Below, piece after piece: positions 9,505-18,444 of a stretch of DNA of 64,000 bases. The notes below the pieces were generated by a model, which worked only from the letters and a program-made list of their open reading frames with translations, did not search any database and was not told where the DNA came from. This stretch comes from Mycolicibacterium lutetiense (lineage in GTDB: Bacteria > Actinomycetota > Actinomycetes > Mycobacteriales > Mycobacteriaceae), in NCBI RefSeq assembly GCF_017876775.1, contig NZ_JAGIOP010000002.1, forward strand, positions 1 to 64,000. The letters run 5' to 3'. The translations under genes and the position numbers were made by a program. Each line of letters starts with the position of its first letter. The first letter of the stretch is position 1.

Positions 9505-9917
9505 CCGCCGTCAGCCCTGCGACGGAGAAGAAGCTGCGCGACGCCATGCAGCGACTCCTCACAGGCCAATCCAGACGGACCGACGGGCGGCTCACCAAAG
9601 CCAACCTGCACGTCGAAGCCGGTGTCAGCCGCGCCACCATGAACCGGGCCGACGCCGTCCTCGCCGACTGGAATACCGCTGTCGGCGCCCGGGTCGCACC
9701 GCGGGACTCCCAGATCATCGAGTTGCAGGGAACAGTCACCAAGCTCAAGCAGACCATCGCGACGTTGCGGCAAAGCAACACCGACCTCGAACGCAAGAAC
9801 CAAGCCGCCGTCACGGTCATCGCAGAACTTCACGCACAGTTGCGTGCAAAAAATGGAGAGGTGCCGACTGGCACCGTCACGCCCTTGGCTGCCAGACGGA
9901 ATCGTAGACGCTGGTAA
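9501..9917 (+). CDS. TnpC-like accessory protein
   Basis: 138 residues from GTG 9501, overlapping the stop of recombinase 3. An N-terminal helix-turn-helix-like segment (LTKANLHVEAGVSRATMNRAD) is followed by a coiled coil (residues about 70-110, with ELQGTVTKLKQTIATLRQSN). This is the plan of Tn554 TnpC (125 residues), which aids and orients transposition. It closes the recombinase operon; about 110 bases of non-coding DNA separate it from the R-M cargo. Confidence 0.7.
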   Translation: MTAVSPATEKKLRDAMQRLLTGQSRRTDGRLTKANLHVEAGVSRATMNRADAVLADWNTAVGARVAPRDSQIIELQGTVTKLKQTIATLRQSNTDLERKNQAAVTVIAELHAQLRAKNGEVPTGTVTPLAARRNRRRW

Positions 9918-9988
9918 TCCACGTGCTTGGGGACATCTCAGGTCACGACTTCAGTAGTTCTGCACGAGGATGCGCAAGTCACTTGCTA

Positions 9989-10012
9989 ATGTCGACGTTA
10001 TAGAGTCGACAT
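9989..10012. promoter_or_regulatory. Palindrome ATGTCGAC-N8-GTCGACAT upstream of the R-M operon
   Basis: The two 8-base arms (9989-9996 and 10005-10012) are exact complements and each contains GTCGAC, the site known for XamI/SalI. The spacer contains TATAGA, a possible -10 element, and the palindrome ends 8 bases before the ribosome binding site of the winged-helix gene. It could be an operator for that protein or a methylation-sensitive switch for the operon. Both uses are inference. Confidence 0.65.
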
Positions 10013-10030
10013 CTCGGATTGGAGGTAGCC

Positions 10031-10252
10031 ATGACTGACGAGCAACGTAGACGTCGCCCCCACGGCGAGGTGAAGAACGCGATGCGCGAATACCTGGCTG
10101 GCAAGAAGGGGGAGCCCGCCAGCATCGCCGAAATCACGGCAGCCCTCATGCCACAGATCGGTGAAGCGCCAAAATCCTCGTACCGCTCCGCACTCCAGGA
10201 TGAACGGTACTTCGAGCGCGTCTCACCCGGCGTCTTCCGTATCCGTGGCTAG
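10031..10252 (+). CDS. Small winged-helix (HARE-HTH-like) protein of the R-M operon
   Basis: 73 residues; ATG 10031 has GGAGG 6-10 bases upstream. The body SIAEITAALMPQIG...SSYRSALQDERYF ending VSPGVFRIRG has the helix-helix-wing pattern of HARE-HTH/winged-helix domains. It precedes the methyltransferase by 46 bases and follows the double-GTCGAC palindrome, so a controller role for R-M expression is plausible. No classical XRE-type C-protein is present. Function is inferred from position. Confidence 0.6.
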   Translation: MTDEQRRRRPHGEVKNAMREYLAGKKGEPASIAEITAALMPQIGEAPKSSYRSALQDERYFERVSPGVFRIRG

Positions 10253-10298
10253 GCGCATCGTCACCTCCTCGTCGGTGGTAGGTGAGACGATCCCGGGT

Positions 10299-11900
10299 AT
10301 GGGCGGCGTGAACTCTCTTAGCGACCTCGCACGTCTCTGCGTGGACCTTGGCGCGGACACCGTGGGTGAGCTGTCTTCCGACGAGAAGGCGCTTGTCTCC
10401 GCAGCGGAATCCCCGTTGGTATCCGCCGCGGTGGCGCGTGCACGTGCAGCGATCAAACGCGGGGCTGATCCACTCGGTGACACGTACTGCCGCCTGTTAT
10501 CTCCCGCCGAGCGCCGTCCACTTGGGCAGACATACACCCCGTCGCCGATCATCGCCGCGATGACCGCCTGGGCATCGGCGCAGGGCACTCCCACCCGCGT
10601 CGTGGACCCCGGCGCAGGCTCTGGACGGTACCTAGTCGCGGCAGCCAAGAAGTTCCCCAGCGCCTCGGTGGTTGCCGCCGAGGTGGACCCTGTTGCCGCA
10701 CTAATGCTCCGCGCCAACATCGCCGTGCACGAGCTAGGTAACCGCACTGAGGTGCGCCTCGGCGACTACCGCGCACTAGATCTCCCTGAAGTTGATGGAT
10801 CGACCCTGTTTATCGGCAACCCACCGTACGTCCGTCACCATCAGATCAACTCCGAATGGAAGCAGTGGCTCGTCGACACTGCTCGGGCACGTGGCCTGAA
10901 AGCGAGCGGACTAGCGGGACTGCACGTGCATTTTTTCCTTGCCACCGCGCAACTCGGCAGGCCTGGCGACTTCGGGACATTCATCACAGGAAGTGAATGG
11001 ATGGATGTCAACTACGGCAGCCTGGTTCGTCAACTCCTGCTGGACGGGCTGGGCGGCGAGTCGATCCACGTCCTGGACCCTTCAGCCGCGCCATTTGCCG
11101 ATGCAGCGACCACCGGCGCGATCACGTGCTTCAAGGTGGGCGATGCCCCAGCGTCGATGAAGTTGCGTCGTGTCGAGAAAGTGAGCGACCTAGGCAATCT
11201 GAGCAAGGGGCGCAGGGTGTCCCGCCAACGGCTAACCGAGTCGAGTCGCTGGTCCGTGCTAACCCGGGTTACCCCGAAACTGCCGACCGGGTACGTCGAA
11301 CTCGGAGAGCTGTGCCGAGTGCACCGCGGCGCGGTGACGGGCGCCAATGCTGTTTGGGTGCAGCGTCACACCGACATTAAGCTCCCTGAAAGTGTCCTGT
11401 TCCCGTCCATCACGAAGGCTCACGAACTGTTCAGCGCAGGTGACCGTTTGGCGTCACCCAACGGGTTGAAGGTAGTCATCGACCTGCCCGTGGACCTGGA
11501 CCAGTTCGACAGCAATGATCGCAGGCAGATCGACCAGTTCCTCCGAATTGCCAAGGGACGCAAGGTGCACGAAGGATATATTGCCGCCACACGGAGAGCG
11601 TGGTGGAGCGTTGGTCTTCGTAACGCAGCACCACTACTTGCGACCTACATGGCGCGGCGCCCACCCGCGTTCGTGCGTAACGAAGCGGACGCCCGACACA
11701 TCAACATTGCGCACGGGCTGTACCCGCGGCAAGAGCTGAGCACCACAGTGCTGGACAACCTTGGCGCGTACCTGCGCACTGCTGTGTCGCTTACTGAAGG
11801 ACGTACGTACGCAGGCGGATTGACGAAGTTTGAGCCGAAGGAAATGGAACGCATCGTGGTGCCCAACATCGACATGCTCACAGCAGGTGTCACCGCGTGA
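10299..11900 (+). CDS. Type II N6-adenine DNA methyltransferase (Eco57I-like)
   Basis: 533 residues. ATG 10299 is preferred; the longer frame upstream overlaps the winged-helix gene and looks non-coding. Motif I is VVDPGAGSGRY (about residues 100-110) and the catalytic motif IV is IGNPPYVRHH, defining an adenine-N6 methylase. The C-terminal half carries the probable target recognition domain, with ARRPPAFVRN and TEGRTYAGGLTKFEPKEMERI typical of Eco57I-like enzymes. The stop overlaps the endonuclease GTG by 4 bases. Given the XamI-like partner it probably methylates GTCGAC, which protects the host DNA. Confidence 0.88.
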   Translation: MGGVNSLSDLARLCVDLGADTVGELSSDEKALVSAAESPLVSAAVARARAAIKRGADPLGDTYCRLLSPAERRPLGQTYTPSPIIAAMTAWASAQGTPTRVVDPGAGSGRYLVAAAKKFPSASVVAAEVDPVAALMLRANIAVHELGNRTEVRLGDYRALDLPEVDGSTLFIGNPPYVRHHQINSEWKQWLVDTARARGLKASGLAGLHVHFFLATAQLGRPGDFGTFITGSEWMDVNYGSLVRQLLLDGLGGESIHVLDPSAAPFADAATTGAITCFKVGDAPASMKLRRVEKVSDLGNLSKGRRVSRQRLTESSRWSVLTRVTPKLPTGYVELGELCRVHRGAVTGANAVWVQRHTDIKLPESVLFPSITKAHELFSAGDRLASPNGLKVVIDLPVDLDQFDSNDRRQIDQFLRIAKGRKVHEGYIAATRRAWWSVGLRNAAPLLATYMARRPPAFVRNEADARHINIAHGLYPRQELSTTVLDNLGAYLRTAVSLTEGRTYAGGLTKFEPKEMERIVVPNIDMLTAGVTA

Positions 11901-12829
11901 CCCCAGCACCGTCACCCCGCTGGACCAAGGAGCAGTTCGCTGCTGCCGCCGAGGCTGCGCGAAGGGAATTCGTGGAACTGCGAATGCAGGAGCCGTTGGA
12001 GCAGTACCTGGATCGCTTTGAGGAGTTCCGCTTGACCATTGAGGAGCTGATCGAAGGCACAGTTGACCTGTCACAGATAACTGAACAAGCCGTAGACCTT
12101 CTCACTAAATCTTCCGACATGCTGACCTCCATCAGGTATCTCGCCGCTCCACCCATCAGCGAGGACGACCTCAAGGAGATCGCGGATACGCGACTGAGCA
12201 CCAAACAGCTCACATCTGAGGATGGTGCTGGGGCACAACGGGTCATCGAAACGGTGATGCAGGGTCTCGACCGCAACCGATTCCCTTGGGTATCGGAGAA
12301 CCGCGAGCCCACACCGACAGAGCGGGAAGTCGCCGTAATCTCCACGGCAGCGCTCATCGCTGCCCGAAAGGTGGAGACGGCACGGCGCAACGAGTCGAAG
12401 AACGAGCAGGAAGACCACGTCGCCGAATACTTGATCAGTCAGGGGTTCGTCCAAGTTCCTACCCGAACGGTGACCAACCTCAGCGAGTTACCGTCGCAGG
12501 GTGAATTCTGCCGCGAGAGCCTGTTCGGAGAACGCAAGGCCGACCTGATCGTGCGCCTCTGGGACGGTCGCGCTATGCCCATCGAGTGCAAAGTTTCCAA
12601 TTCCTCCACCAACAGCGTCAAGCGCCTCAACAACGATGCAGCGGTGAAAGCCGTTCGTTGGATCGAGGACTTCGGAAGGAAGCTCGTCGTGCCCGCCGCC
12701 GTGCTTTCCGGGGTATTCAAGGTGCACAACTTGGAGTCCGCGCAGCAGGACGGCCTCACGATCTTCTGGGCGCACAATCTCGATGCTCTCGGCGCGTTCC
12801 TCGACGCGACCAAGCCAAAGGGGATATGA
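11897..12829 (+). CDS. XamI-family restriction endonuclease
   Basis: 310 residues from GTG 11897, coupled to the methyltransferase. The region GERKADLIVRLWDGRAMPIECKVS contains a D-(x)n-ExK nuclease signature (D in KADLIV, E-C-K), followed by SSTNSVKRLNNDAAVK, which I recognise from XamI-type enzymes; PPISEDDLKEIAD and NRFPWVSENREPT are also typical. XamI cleaves GTCGAC. Length fits the family. It is the last gene of the element cargo; a hairpin terminator follows. Recognition site is inferred from family and supported by the two GTCGAC sites upstream of the operon. Confidence 0.8.
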   Translation: MTPAPSPRWTKEQFAAAAEAARREFVELRMQEPLEQYLDRFEEFRLTIEELIEGTVDLSQITEQAVDLLTKSSDMLTSIRYLAAPPISEDDLKEIADTRLSTKQLTSEDGAGAQRVIETVMQGLDRNRFPWVSENREPTPTEREVAVISTAALIAARKVETARRNESKNEQEDHVAEYLISQGFVQVPTRTVTNLSELPSQGEFCRESLFGERKADLIVRLWDGRAMPIECKVSNSSTNSVKRLNNDAAVKAVRWIEDFGRKLVVPAAVLSGVFKVHNLESAQQDGLTIFWAHNLDALGAFLDATKPKGI

Positions 12830-12908
12830 CGCTTCGCTTCTGAACCCGGGATTTCAAGTTGCGCGTTCTCCGCAGAATTAGCGCGAAACCACGTCTAGGC
12901 GCAGGCCG

Positions 12909-12934
12909 TTTTGATGTCTCTTGAGACGTCAAAA
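12909..12934. terminator. Hairpin at the right end of the 9.6 kb element
   Basis: TTTTGATGTCTC-TT-GAGACGTCAAAA forms an 11 of 12 paired stem with A/T-rich flanks readable as U-tracts in both directions. It lies 80 bases after the endonuclease stop and 5 bases before the terminal repeat, so it can stop cargo transcription and shield the element from outside. Confidence 0.6.
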
Positions 12935-12938
12935 TTTC

Positions 12939-12945
12939 GCATAAT
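12939..12945 (-). repeat. Right terminal inverted repeat of the 9.6 kb element
   Basis: CGCATAA, complement of the left-end TTATGCG. It is followed by TAGCG before ISP sequence resumes at about 12950; that short core is a candidate remnant of a former target. Confidence 0.6.
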
Positions 12946-12949
12946 AGCG

Positions 12950-15753
12950 GGATCCAGCACGTGCACGCCCTCGTCGGTGAGACCGCGGCCGAACGCCTCC
13001 CGCGACGCGTGGTCGGCGGCCCGCAGGATGAAGTCCACGATCTCGACTGGGGTGTAGACCACGCCCAGGGCCTCGGCCTGCTTGGCGAAGCCAATCTTGA
13101 AGAACTTCTCGTACAGTTCGGCGATCACCCGCTGCTTACCGTCCGCAGAACCGACCTCCGACGCACGGATCCGCACCGAGTCATAGAAGCCCTCTAGATG
13201 CGCCGTCTCGGCTTCGAGACCCGCACCGCCGAGCTCGTCCACCATCGTCTGCATCGTCTTGGATACGGGGTTGTGCGCAGCGAACTCGTGGCCGGCGAAC
13301 AACGCGTCGAAGACAGGTGCGGTGATCAGGTGCTGGGCGAGTATCGAGATCGCATCGTCTCGGGTGATGGAGTCGTTGAGGTTGTCGCGCAGGCCCCGCA
13401 GGAACCGGTCGAACGCCGCGGTCACCTTCTTGTCGGCGCCGTCGAGCAGGGCGCCGATGCGGGTGATCAAGGCCGCCGCGATGTCGGCGACGTCCTTCGC
13501 CCAGTCCTCCCAGTACGTTCGGGTTCCGACCTTGTCGACGATGCGGGTGTAGATGGCCTCCTGCCACTCCGACAGGGAGAAGAGCGCCATCTGCGAAGCC
13601 AGACCACCACCGCCGCCGGATCCGTCCCCGTCGGTTACACCAGCTGCGGGGTCGGCAGTTTCGGTGCTGCCTTCCGCGGCGGTAGTCGGTCCTTCGGCGC
13701 CGAATGTTTCGGGGTTGTCGACGGTCGGGCCGATGTGCCCGCCGAGTAGGCGATCCGATCCGTGACCGGTGTCCGTGCCGGGGTTCGCGGTGTTCAGCGC
13801 GATCGAGTTCACCATCGCGTTGAACCGGTCGTCGTGGGCGCGCAGGGCGTTAAGAACCTGCCACACCACCTTGAACCGCCGGTTGTCGCCGAGGGCCTGC
13901 GATGGCGAGATCCCGGCCGGGACGGCCACCGGCAGGATGATGTAGCCGTAGTCCTTGCCTTCGGCCTTGCGCATCACGCGGCCGACGGACTGCACGACGT
14001 CGACGACGCTGTTGCGCGGGTGCAGGAACATCACGGCGTCCAGGGCGGGAACGTCCACCCCCTCGGACAGGCACCGCGCGTTGGACAAGATCCGGCACTC
14101 GTCCTCCGGCAGCGGCGCTTTGAGCCACTGCAGCTCCCGGTTGCGTTCCAGTGCGTTGAAGGTGCCGTCGACGTGGCGGACCTGCACAGCGAGATCCAGG
14201 TTCGTGGTGTTGATGTCGACGCCGTCGTCCTGGCTGTCGGTGAGCAATTCCCGGTACGCGTCAACGACTTTCGGAAAGAGTTCGGCGACCTGCTTGGAGG
14301 TCGCGATGTCCTTGGCGAACGCTACGGCCCGGCGCATCGGGGGCGCACCCGGTACGAAGCCCTGACCGTCGGGGGTCTTGCCGGCACGCTTGGCGAGCCC
14401 GTTCCAGCACCCGACGATCTTCGTGGCATCGTCGAGCCGCAGTTCACCTTCCCCGCCCGCCAGCTGCCCCTGCAGCGGAGCGGCGACCATCTCCTCGTCC
14501 ACGGTGAGGACCAGAACCTTGTAGTCGGTCAGCAGGCCACGCTCGACGGCCTCCCCGAACGAGAGGCGGTGGAACTCCGGCCCGTAGTCCTCCTCGTTGT
14601 CCATCCCCGTCAACACGGCGGAGTGTTCCTCCGCCTTCGCCTTGACGTTCTCGTCGAAGATCCGCGGGGTGGCGGTCATGTATAGGCGGCGGTCGGCGTG
14701 GAGGTAGTCCGCGTCGTGGACTCGAACGAAGTTGGACTCGTCGTCGCCAGCCAGGGTGACGCCCGTGGTGCGGTGCGCCTCGTCGCAAATCACCAGGTCG
14801 AAAGGGGCCACTCCGAGCTTCTGCGCGTCCGCGACGACCGGCAGCGACTGGTAAGTGGTGAAGACGACGGTCAGCCCCTTGGCTCGCTTGCGGTGCTCCA
14901 TCTCGGAGGCGAGCTTCGCGGCGTTCGTGGTCACCGGGATCGCGACGTCGTAGGTGTTGATGTCCTCCGCTGCGCGGGAGACTTTGACGTCGGAGCAGAC
15001 GGCGAACGCCCGCAGATCCAGCTGAGTCTGTGCGGTCCACTCACGCAGCGTCTGGCTGAGCAGGGAGATCGACGGGACGGCGAATAGGATCCGCGCGCTG
15101 CCACCGTTCTCAGCTACGGTGCGCTCGGCGATCTTCAGCGCAGTAAAGGTCTTGCCGGTTCCGCAAGCCATGATCAGCTTGCCACGGTCGTTGCCGGCTG
15201 CGAAGCCGGCGAACACCTTGTCGATCGCGGTGGCTTGGTGCGGTCGTGGTTCGTGGCGGGTCGCCTCCGACACGTCGACCTGGATGTCGCCGTCGACCAG
15301 GCTCACGTCCCAGTCGATCGGCGAATCGGCGATCTCCGCCAGGCCGATCCGCTGCACCGGGGTCGTCTGATTCTCCAGGGAGGCCTCGGCGTTCGGACCC
15401 CACCGGTCGGTGGTGGAGATGATGATCCGGTTGGTGAACGGCTTCTTCCCCGACTCGTTGAAGAAGGAGTCGATGTCGCTCTTGGCGAGCGTCGTAGTGG
15501 GCTCGTAGAACTTGCACTGGATCGCGGTGTACTCGCCGGTGTCCCGCTCCCGTGCCACGAGGTCGATCCCGAGATCGATCTTGCCCTTGGGGCGGTCGGG
15601 CCAGTCGACCCACCGCCACACCGCGTCGTACTGCTGCGACAGCATCGGGTCGAGTTCGAAGTATCGCACCATCAGTTTCTCGAACTTGGTGCCCCGCTCG
15701 GAGTTCGACGGCGCCTCGCGGAACACCTCCATCACCTCATGGATCGTCCCCAC
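12950..15753 (-). pseudogene. Type ISP restriction enzyme, N-terminal nuclease-helicase part (split)
   Basis: About 934 residues of ISP sequence remain from GTG 15753 (purine-rich GGACAGGGGG upstream; the frame further upstream looks non-coding). Order: Mrr-like nuclease (LGIDLVARE...AIQCKFYEP, the D and QxK of a PD-D/ExK fold), superfamily 2 helicase with MACGTGKTFTALK (Walker A), CDEAHRTTG (DEAH), SVGRVMRKAEG (motif VI), then the coupler and start of the methylase to GVHVLDP. There it meets the 9.6 kb insertion and ends after 16 foreign residues at a stop at 12895. The continuation lies at 3349-3024. The intact family cuts DNA only after target recognition by its C-terminal TRD, so the truncated product is probably inert. 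Confidence 0.88.
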
Positions 15754-15982
15754 CTGTGTGCCCCCTGTCCGTCGAACGCGTGCGTCCGATGAGCCTATGC
15801 GGCGGCCGCGACTCGGCGTCGCTGATCGATGAGTTGTGCGGTTCCGTGTTACCGGTTGTCCTTCGGCACCCGCTCCGGCGAGGCTGACCGACAGCGTCCT
15901 TTCATGTGGATACGCTGCGTTCGACGGGGGAGAGATCCGCCATAGTGGCGCCAAATGGCGGAGTGTCAGGCGTCGACGGTAC

Positions 15983-16984
15983 TTACGATCGGGTGGACAC
16001 TCCCGGGACATCGCCACGTCGACATGACAGGCACAGGCCGGCGAACACCACAAGTAGCTGGTCGTCATCGGTCGCCCAGGAAACCCGGGTGTCGCGGTCG
16101 TGTCGACCGCATCCGTCGCAGAGGGTGTCAGCGTCGTAGCCCTTGATGTTCTGGGTGTGCGGGCCTACGCACTCCCAACAGACACGCATGTGGTTGGGGT
16201 CCCAGCCGAACACCGAGAGGTTGCGGGGTCCCATGCTGGCATGCACACAGCTTTGGGCATCAGAGTTTTCAGCGATCCGCCGTGCATAAAGCCGATATCC
16301 GAGGTCCAGCGCCGCCTTCTCACGCTGCTTGTTCTGGCGGATGAACTCAGCTGTGGCGATACGGCGTTCCCACTCTGCAGGTGCTCGACCTGCGAGATGG
16401 TCCTCGAGAGTTTGGCGGTAGCCGCGGAAGATTACTTCACCTTTCGAGGGGGCGACGCCGACCGTGTCGGTGTCCTGGGGGCGTTGCGTGCTTGTTAGCC
16501 CGGACATCGGGCTGATGTAGAACCCCTGACGCCGATACCACTGAATGGAGTCCGTGCGAGTCAGCTCGACGTTGCCGTACAGGCCAACGTATTTGCGTGG
16601 CATCCGGCGAACAGTGGCATCTAGCAGGGCTCGTCCGATTCCACTGCCGCGATGGCCCTCATCCACGGCTAGAACATAGATCTTCCACCAAGGGACCTTC
16701 GCCGGATCGAAGGCCGGCCCCCCTTTCTGGTGCAGGACATGCAGGTTTTTATCCGTGGGCTGGCCAACACCGATGACGCCACACACGACGCCGCGGCTGT
16801 CGGTCGCCACCAGAGAAAGCCACTCGTGGGCGCTCGACCCGGAGCCCAACCGCTCTGGCCACGGATAATCGATACCGACATACCGCTCGATCAGCCCGAT
16901 CGCCCGCTCGTTGTCACCTGGAGATGCCTCGCGCACCTGGAATGTTGTCCCCACAGATCCATGCTTAGCAGGCGCCAATGACAA
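15983..16984 (-). CDS. GNAT acetyltransferase with C-terminal zinc-ribbon-like domain
   Basis: 333 residues. The N-terminal GNAT fold shows the acetyl-CoA loop EGHRGSGIGRALLDA (residues about 105-120) and LYGNVELTRTDSIQWYRRQGF typical of the last strands. After a basic linker (WERRIATAEFIRQNKQREKAA) the C-terminus has paired cysteines (CWEC, CDGCG, CLSCRR) likely to bind zinc. The substrate is unknown. It lies just upstream of the ISP gene on the same strand, with about 230 bases between, and may belong to the same old defence locus. Confidence 0.7.
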   Translation of the reverse strand: MSLAPAKHGSVGTTFQVREASPGDNERAIGLIERYVGIDYPWPERLGSGSSAHEWLSLVATDSRGVVCGVIGVGQPTDKNLHVLHQKGGPAFDPAKVPWWKIYVLAVDEGHRGSGIGRALLDATVRRMPRKYVGLYGNVELTRTDSIQWYRRQGFYISPMSGLTSTQRPQDTDTVGVAPSKGEVIFRGYRQTLEDHLAGRAPAEWERRIATAEFIRQNKQREKAALDLGYRLYARRIAENSDAQSCVHASMGPRNLSVFGWDPNHMRVCWECVGPHTQNIKGYDADTLCDGCGRHDRDTRVSWATDDDQLLVVFAGLCLSCRRGDVPGVSTRS

Positions 16985-17304
16985 CGCGCGTCAACGCCGA
17001 AAGTGTCGGTGGACGGGGCGAAGCACACTCTGAACGCGCAGCCGTGTGGCGTCTGCCCATCCGCGCCCTGTGCCCGCGCAGCTGGATCGCAGCGGCAAAG
17101 TCCCACCCCTCACACGACATCGGGGAGGACTGGATGAGCAGCGGATGCGCTTCGATCGACGCTGTCAACGCCGCCAACGCGGCACTCGGTCACAGCTGTT
17201 TTCACAGCCAACCCCCAGTTACCGTGGCTCTCGAACCGTCGACCAGCGCTGGACTGTGCAGGCGCGTCTGGCAACCTGTCGATCGGCGAGGTTAGGCTGC
17301 GGCC
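16985..17304. other. Intergenic region between divergent acetyltransferase and recombinase genes
   Basis: No convincing gene. It must hold the promoters of both divergent genes and possibly the recombination site of the recombinase pair; I see no clear repeat or -10/-35 pair. Confidence 0.4.
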
Positions 17305-18444
17305 GTGTCCACACCGGCTGTCCCCGATCCCGGCTCCGTGGCCGGGCTGGACCGTGGTGTGCGCGAACGGATCCTGCGCGCCGCCTCCGGTGCCCAGTCG
17401 CCAGGAACCCGCCGAACCTACGACAGTTCCTGGAGCAGGTTCGAACGCTGGTGTGCCGCGCAGGGGCATCAGGCGCTGCCAGCACACCCCGCGGTGGTGG
17501 CCGCGTACCTGGTGGATGCTGCCGACACGTTGACCTCCGACGGCCAACGTGCCTATGCGCCAACGACCTTGATCAAGTGGGTGGCGGCGATTACCGACCG
17601 ACATCGCCAGAGCGGAATAGAGTTCGCGCCCACCCACCATGAGATGGTGCGGACCACCCTGGCGGGCATACGGCGCGAATATGCCGCCGCTGGGGACCGT
17701 CCCCGCAAGCCGCGGGCGCCGCTGCTCACCGATGATGTGCTGGCCATTGTCGCCGCCGCCCGCGACCAAGTCGGCAGCTGGGCCGACGCAGTAGCGGAGC
17801 GGCGCGACTCGGCGCTCCTGCTGATGGGATTCGCCGGTGCGTTTCGGCGTAGCGAGCTGGTTGACCTGCGGGGATCAGACGTCGAGTTGCATCCGCTCGA
17901 TGGGATCCACATCCACATCCGGCGGTCCAAAACCGATCAAGAAGGACTTGGAACCGTGCACGCACTGCCGCGTGCCGAGCTGCCTGACCGTTGCCCTCCG
18001 TGTGCGTACGCGCGGTGGGCACAGGTGGTTGCAGCCTTCGACAGGGGAGGACGCCCCGCAGTGATTGCGCTGGTCGCTGAAGACGACGGCGTGCTTAGCG
18101 AGCACCTCTGCCGAGGTCGCACTGTCCCCGGGATCGATTCGAGCCGAGCGATTTTCCGTGCGGTGGGGCGCACTGCCAACCTGTCGACGGGGCCTATGTC
18201 CGGCGCCGCAGTGCATGCCGCGATCCGCCGGCGCGCTGAGCGGGCCGGATACTCCGCGACGGCGGTGACCAGACTCGGGGCGCACAGCCTCCGTGCTGGA
18301 TTCGTGACGCAGGCCTTCCGCAACGGCGCTGACGCGCACGCGATCATGCGCCAGACACAACACCGCAGCCCCGCAATGGTTGAGCGCTACGCCCGCGAAG
18401 AAGCTCCGCTGATCGGCAACGCTGTCACGTCCCTAGGGCTATGA
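17305..18444 (+). CDS. Tyrosine recombinase (paired type)
   Basis: 379 residues from GTG 17305. An N-terminal SAM-like domain (SPGTRRTYDSSWSRFERWC) is followed by the catalytic domain: Arg in FAGAFRRSEL, Lys in RRSKTDQEG, HSLRAGF (HxxR), TQHRSP (His) and nucleophile Tyr in MVERYAREE. The set is complete. The gene overlaps the next by 4 bases (ATGA). Recombinase plus partner pairs of this layout occur on actinobacterial plasmids, where dimer resolution or integration is likely; which applies here cannot be told. Confidence 0.85.
   Translation: MSTPAVPDPGSVAGLDRGVRERILRAASGAQSPGTRRTYDSSWSRFERWCAAQGHQALPAHPAVVAAYLVDAADTLTSDGQRAYAPTTLIKWVAAITDRHRQSGIEFAPTHHEMVRTTLAGIRREYAAAGDRPRKPRAPLLTDDVLAIVAAARDQVGSWADAVAERRDSALLLMGFAGAFRRSELVDLRGSDVELHPLDGIHIHIRRSKTDQEGLGTVHALPRAELPDRCPPCAYARWAQVVAAFDRGGRPAVIALVAEDDGVLSEHLCRGRTVPGIDSSRAIFRAVGRTANLSTGPMSGAAVHAAIRRRAERAGYSATAVTRLGAHSLRAGFVTQAFRNGADAHAIMRQTQHRSPAMVERYAREEAPLIGNAVTSLGL

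Larger units (their letters stand above)
3350..12949 (+). mobile_element. Tn554-like element with R-M cargo inserted in a type ISP gene
   Basis: Joining plus-strand sequence up to 3349 with sequence from about 12950 restores an uninterrupted LDPFTGT motif I, so the whole interval is an insertion (one base of ambiguity). The ends share TTATGCG (3350-3356) and CGCATAA (12939-12945) as inverted repeats. The right end has an extra TAGCG not found on the left, as expected if, like Tn554, the element carries a short core from an earlier target. No target duplication is seen. Contents, all plus strand: OGG-fold protein, three overlapping recombinases, TnpC-like protein, winged-helix protein, methyltransferase, restriction endonuclease. 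Confidence 0.82.

Noticed and set aside
13762..14685. 307-codon plus-strand frame over the type ISP helicase
   Set aside because: Shadow; helicase motifs are on the other strand.
15754..16068. N-terminal extension of the type ISP protein to 16068
   Set aside because: The extension is Arg/Ser-rich without ISP similarity; GTG 15753 starts at the conserved N-terminus and has a purine-rich stretch upstream.
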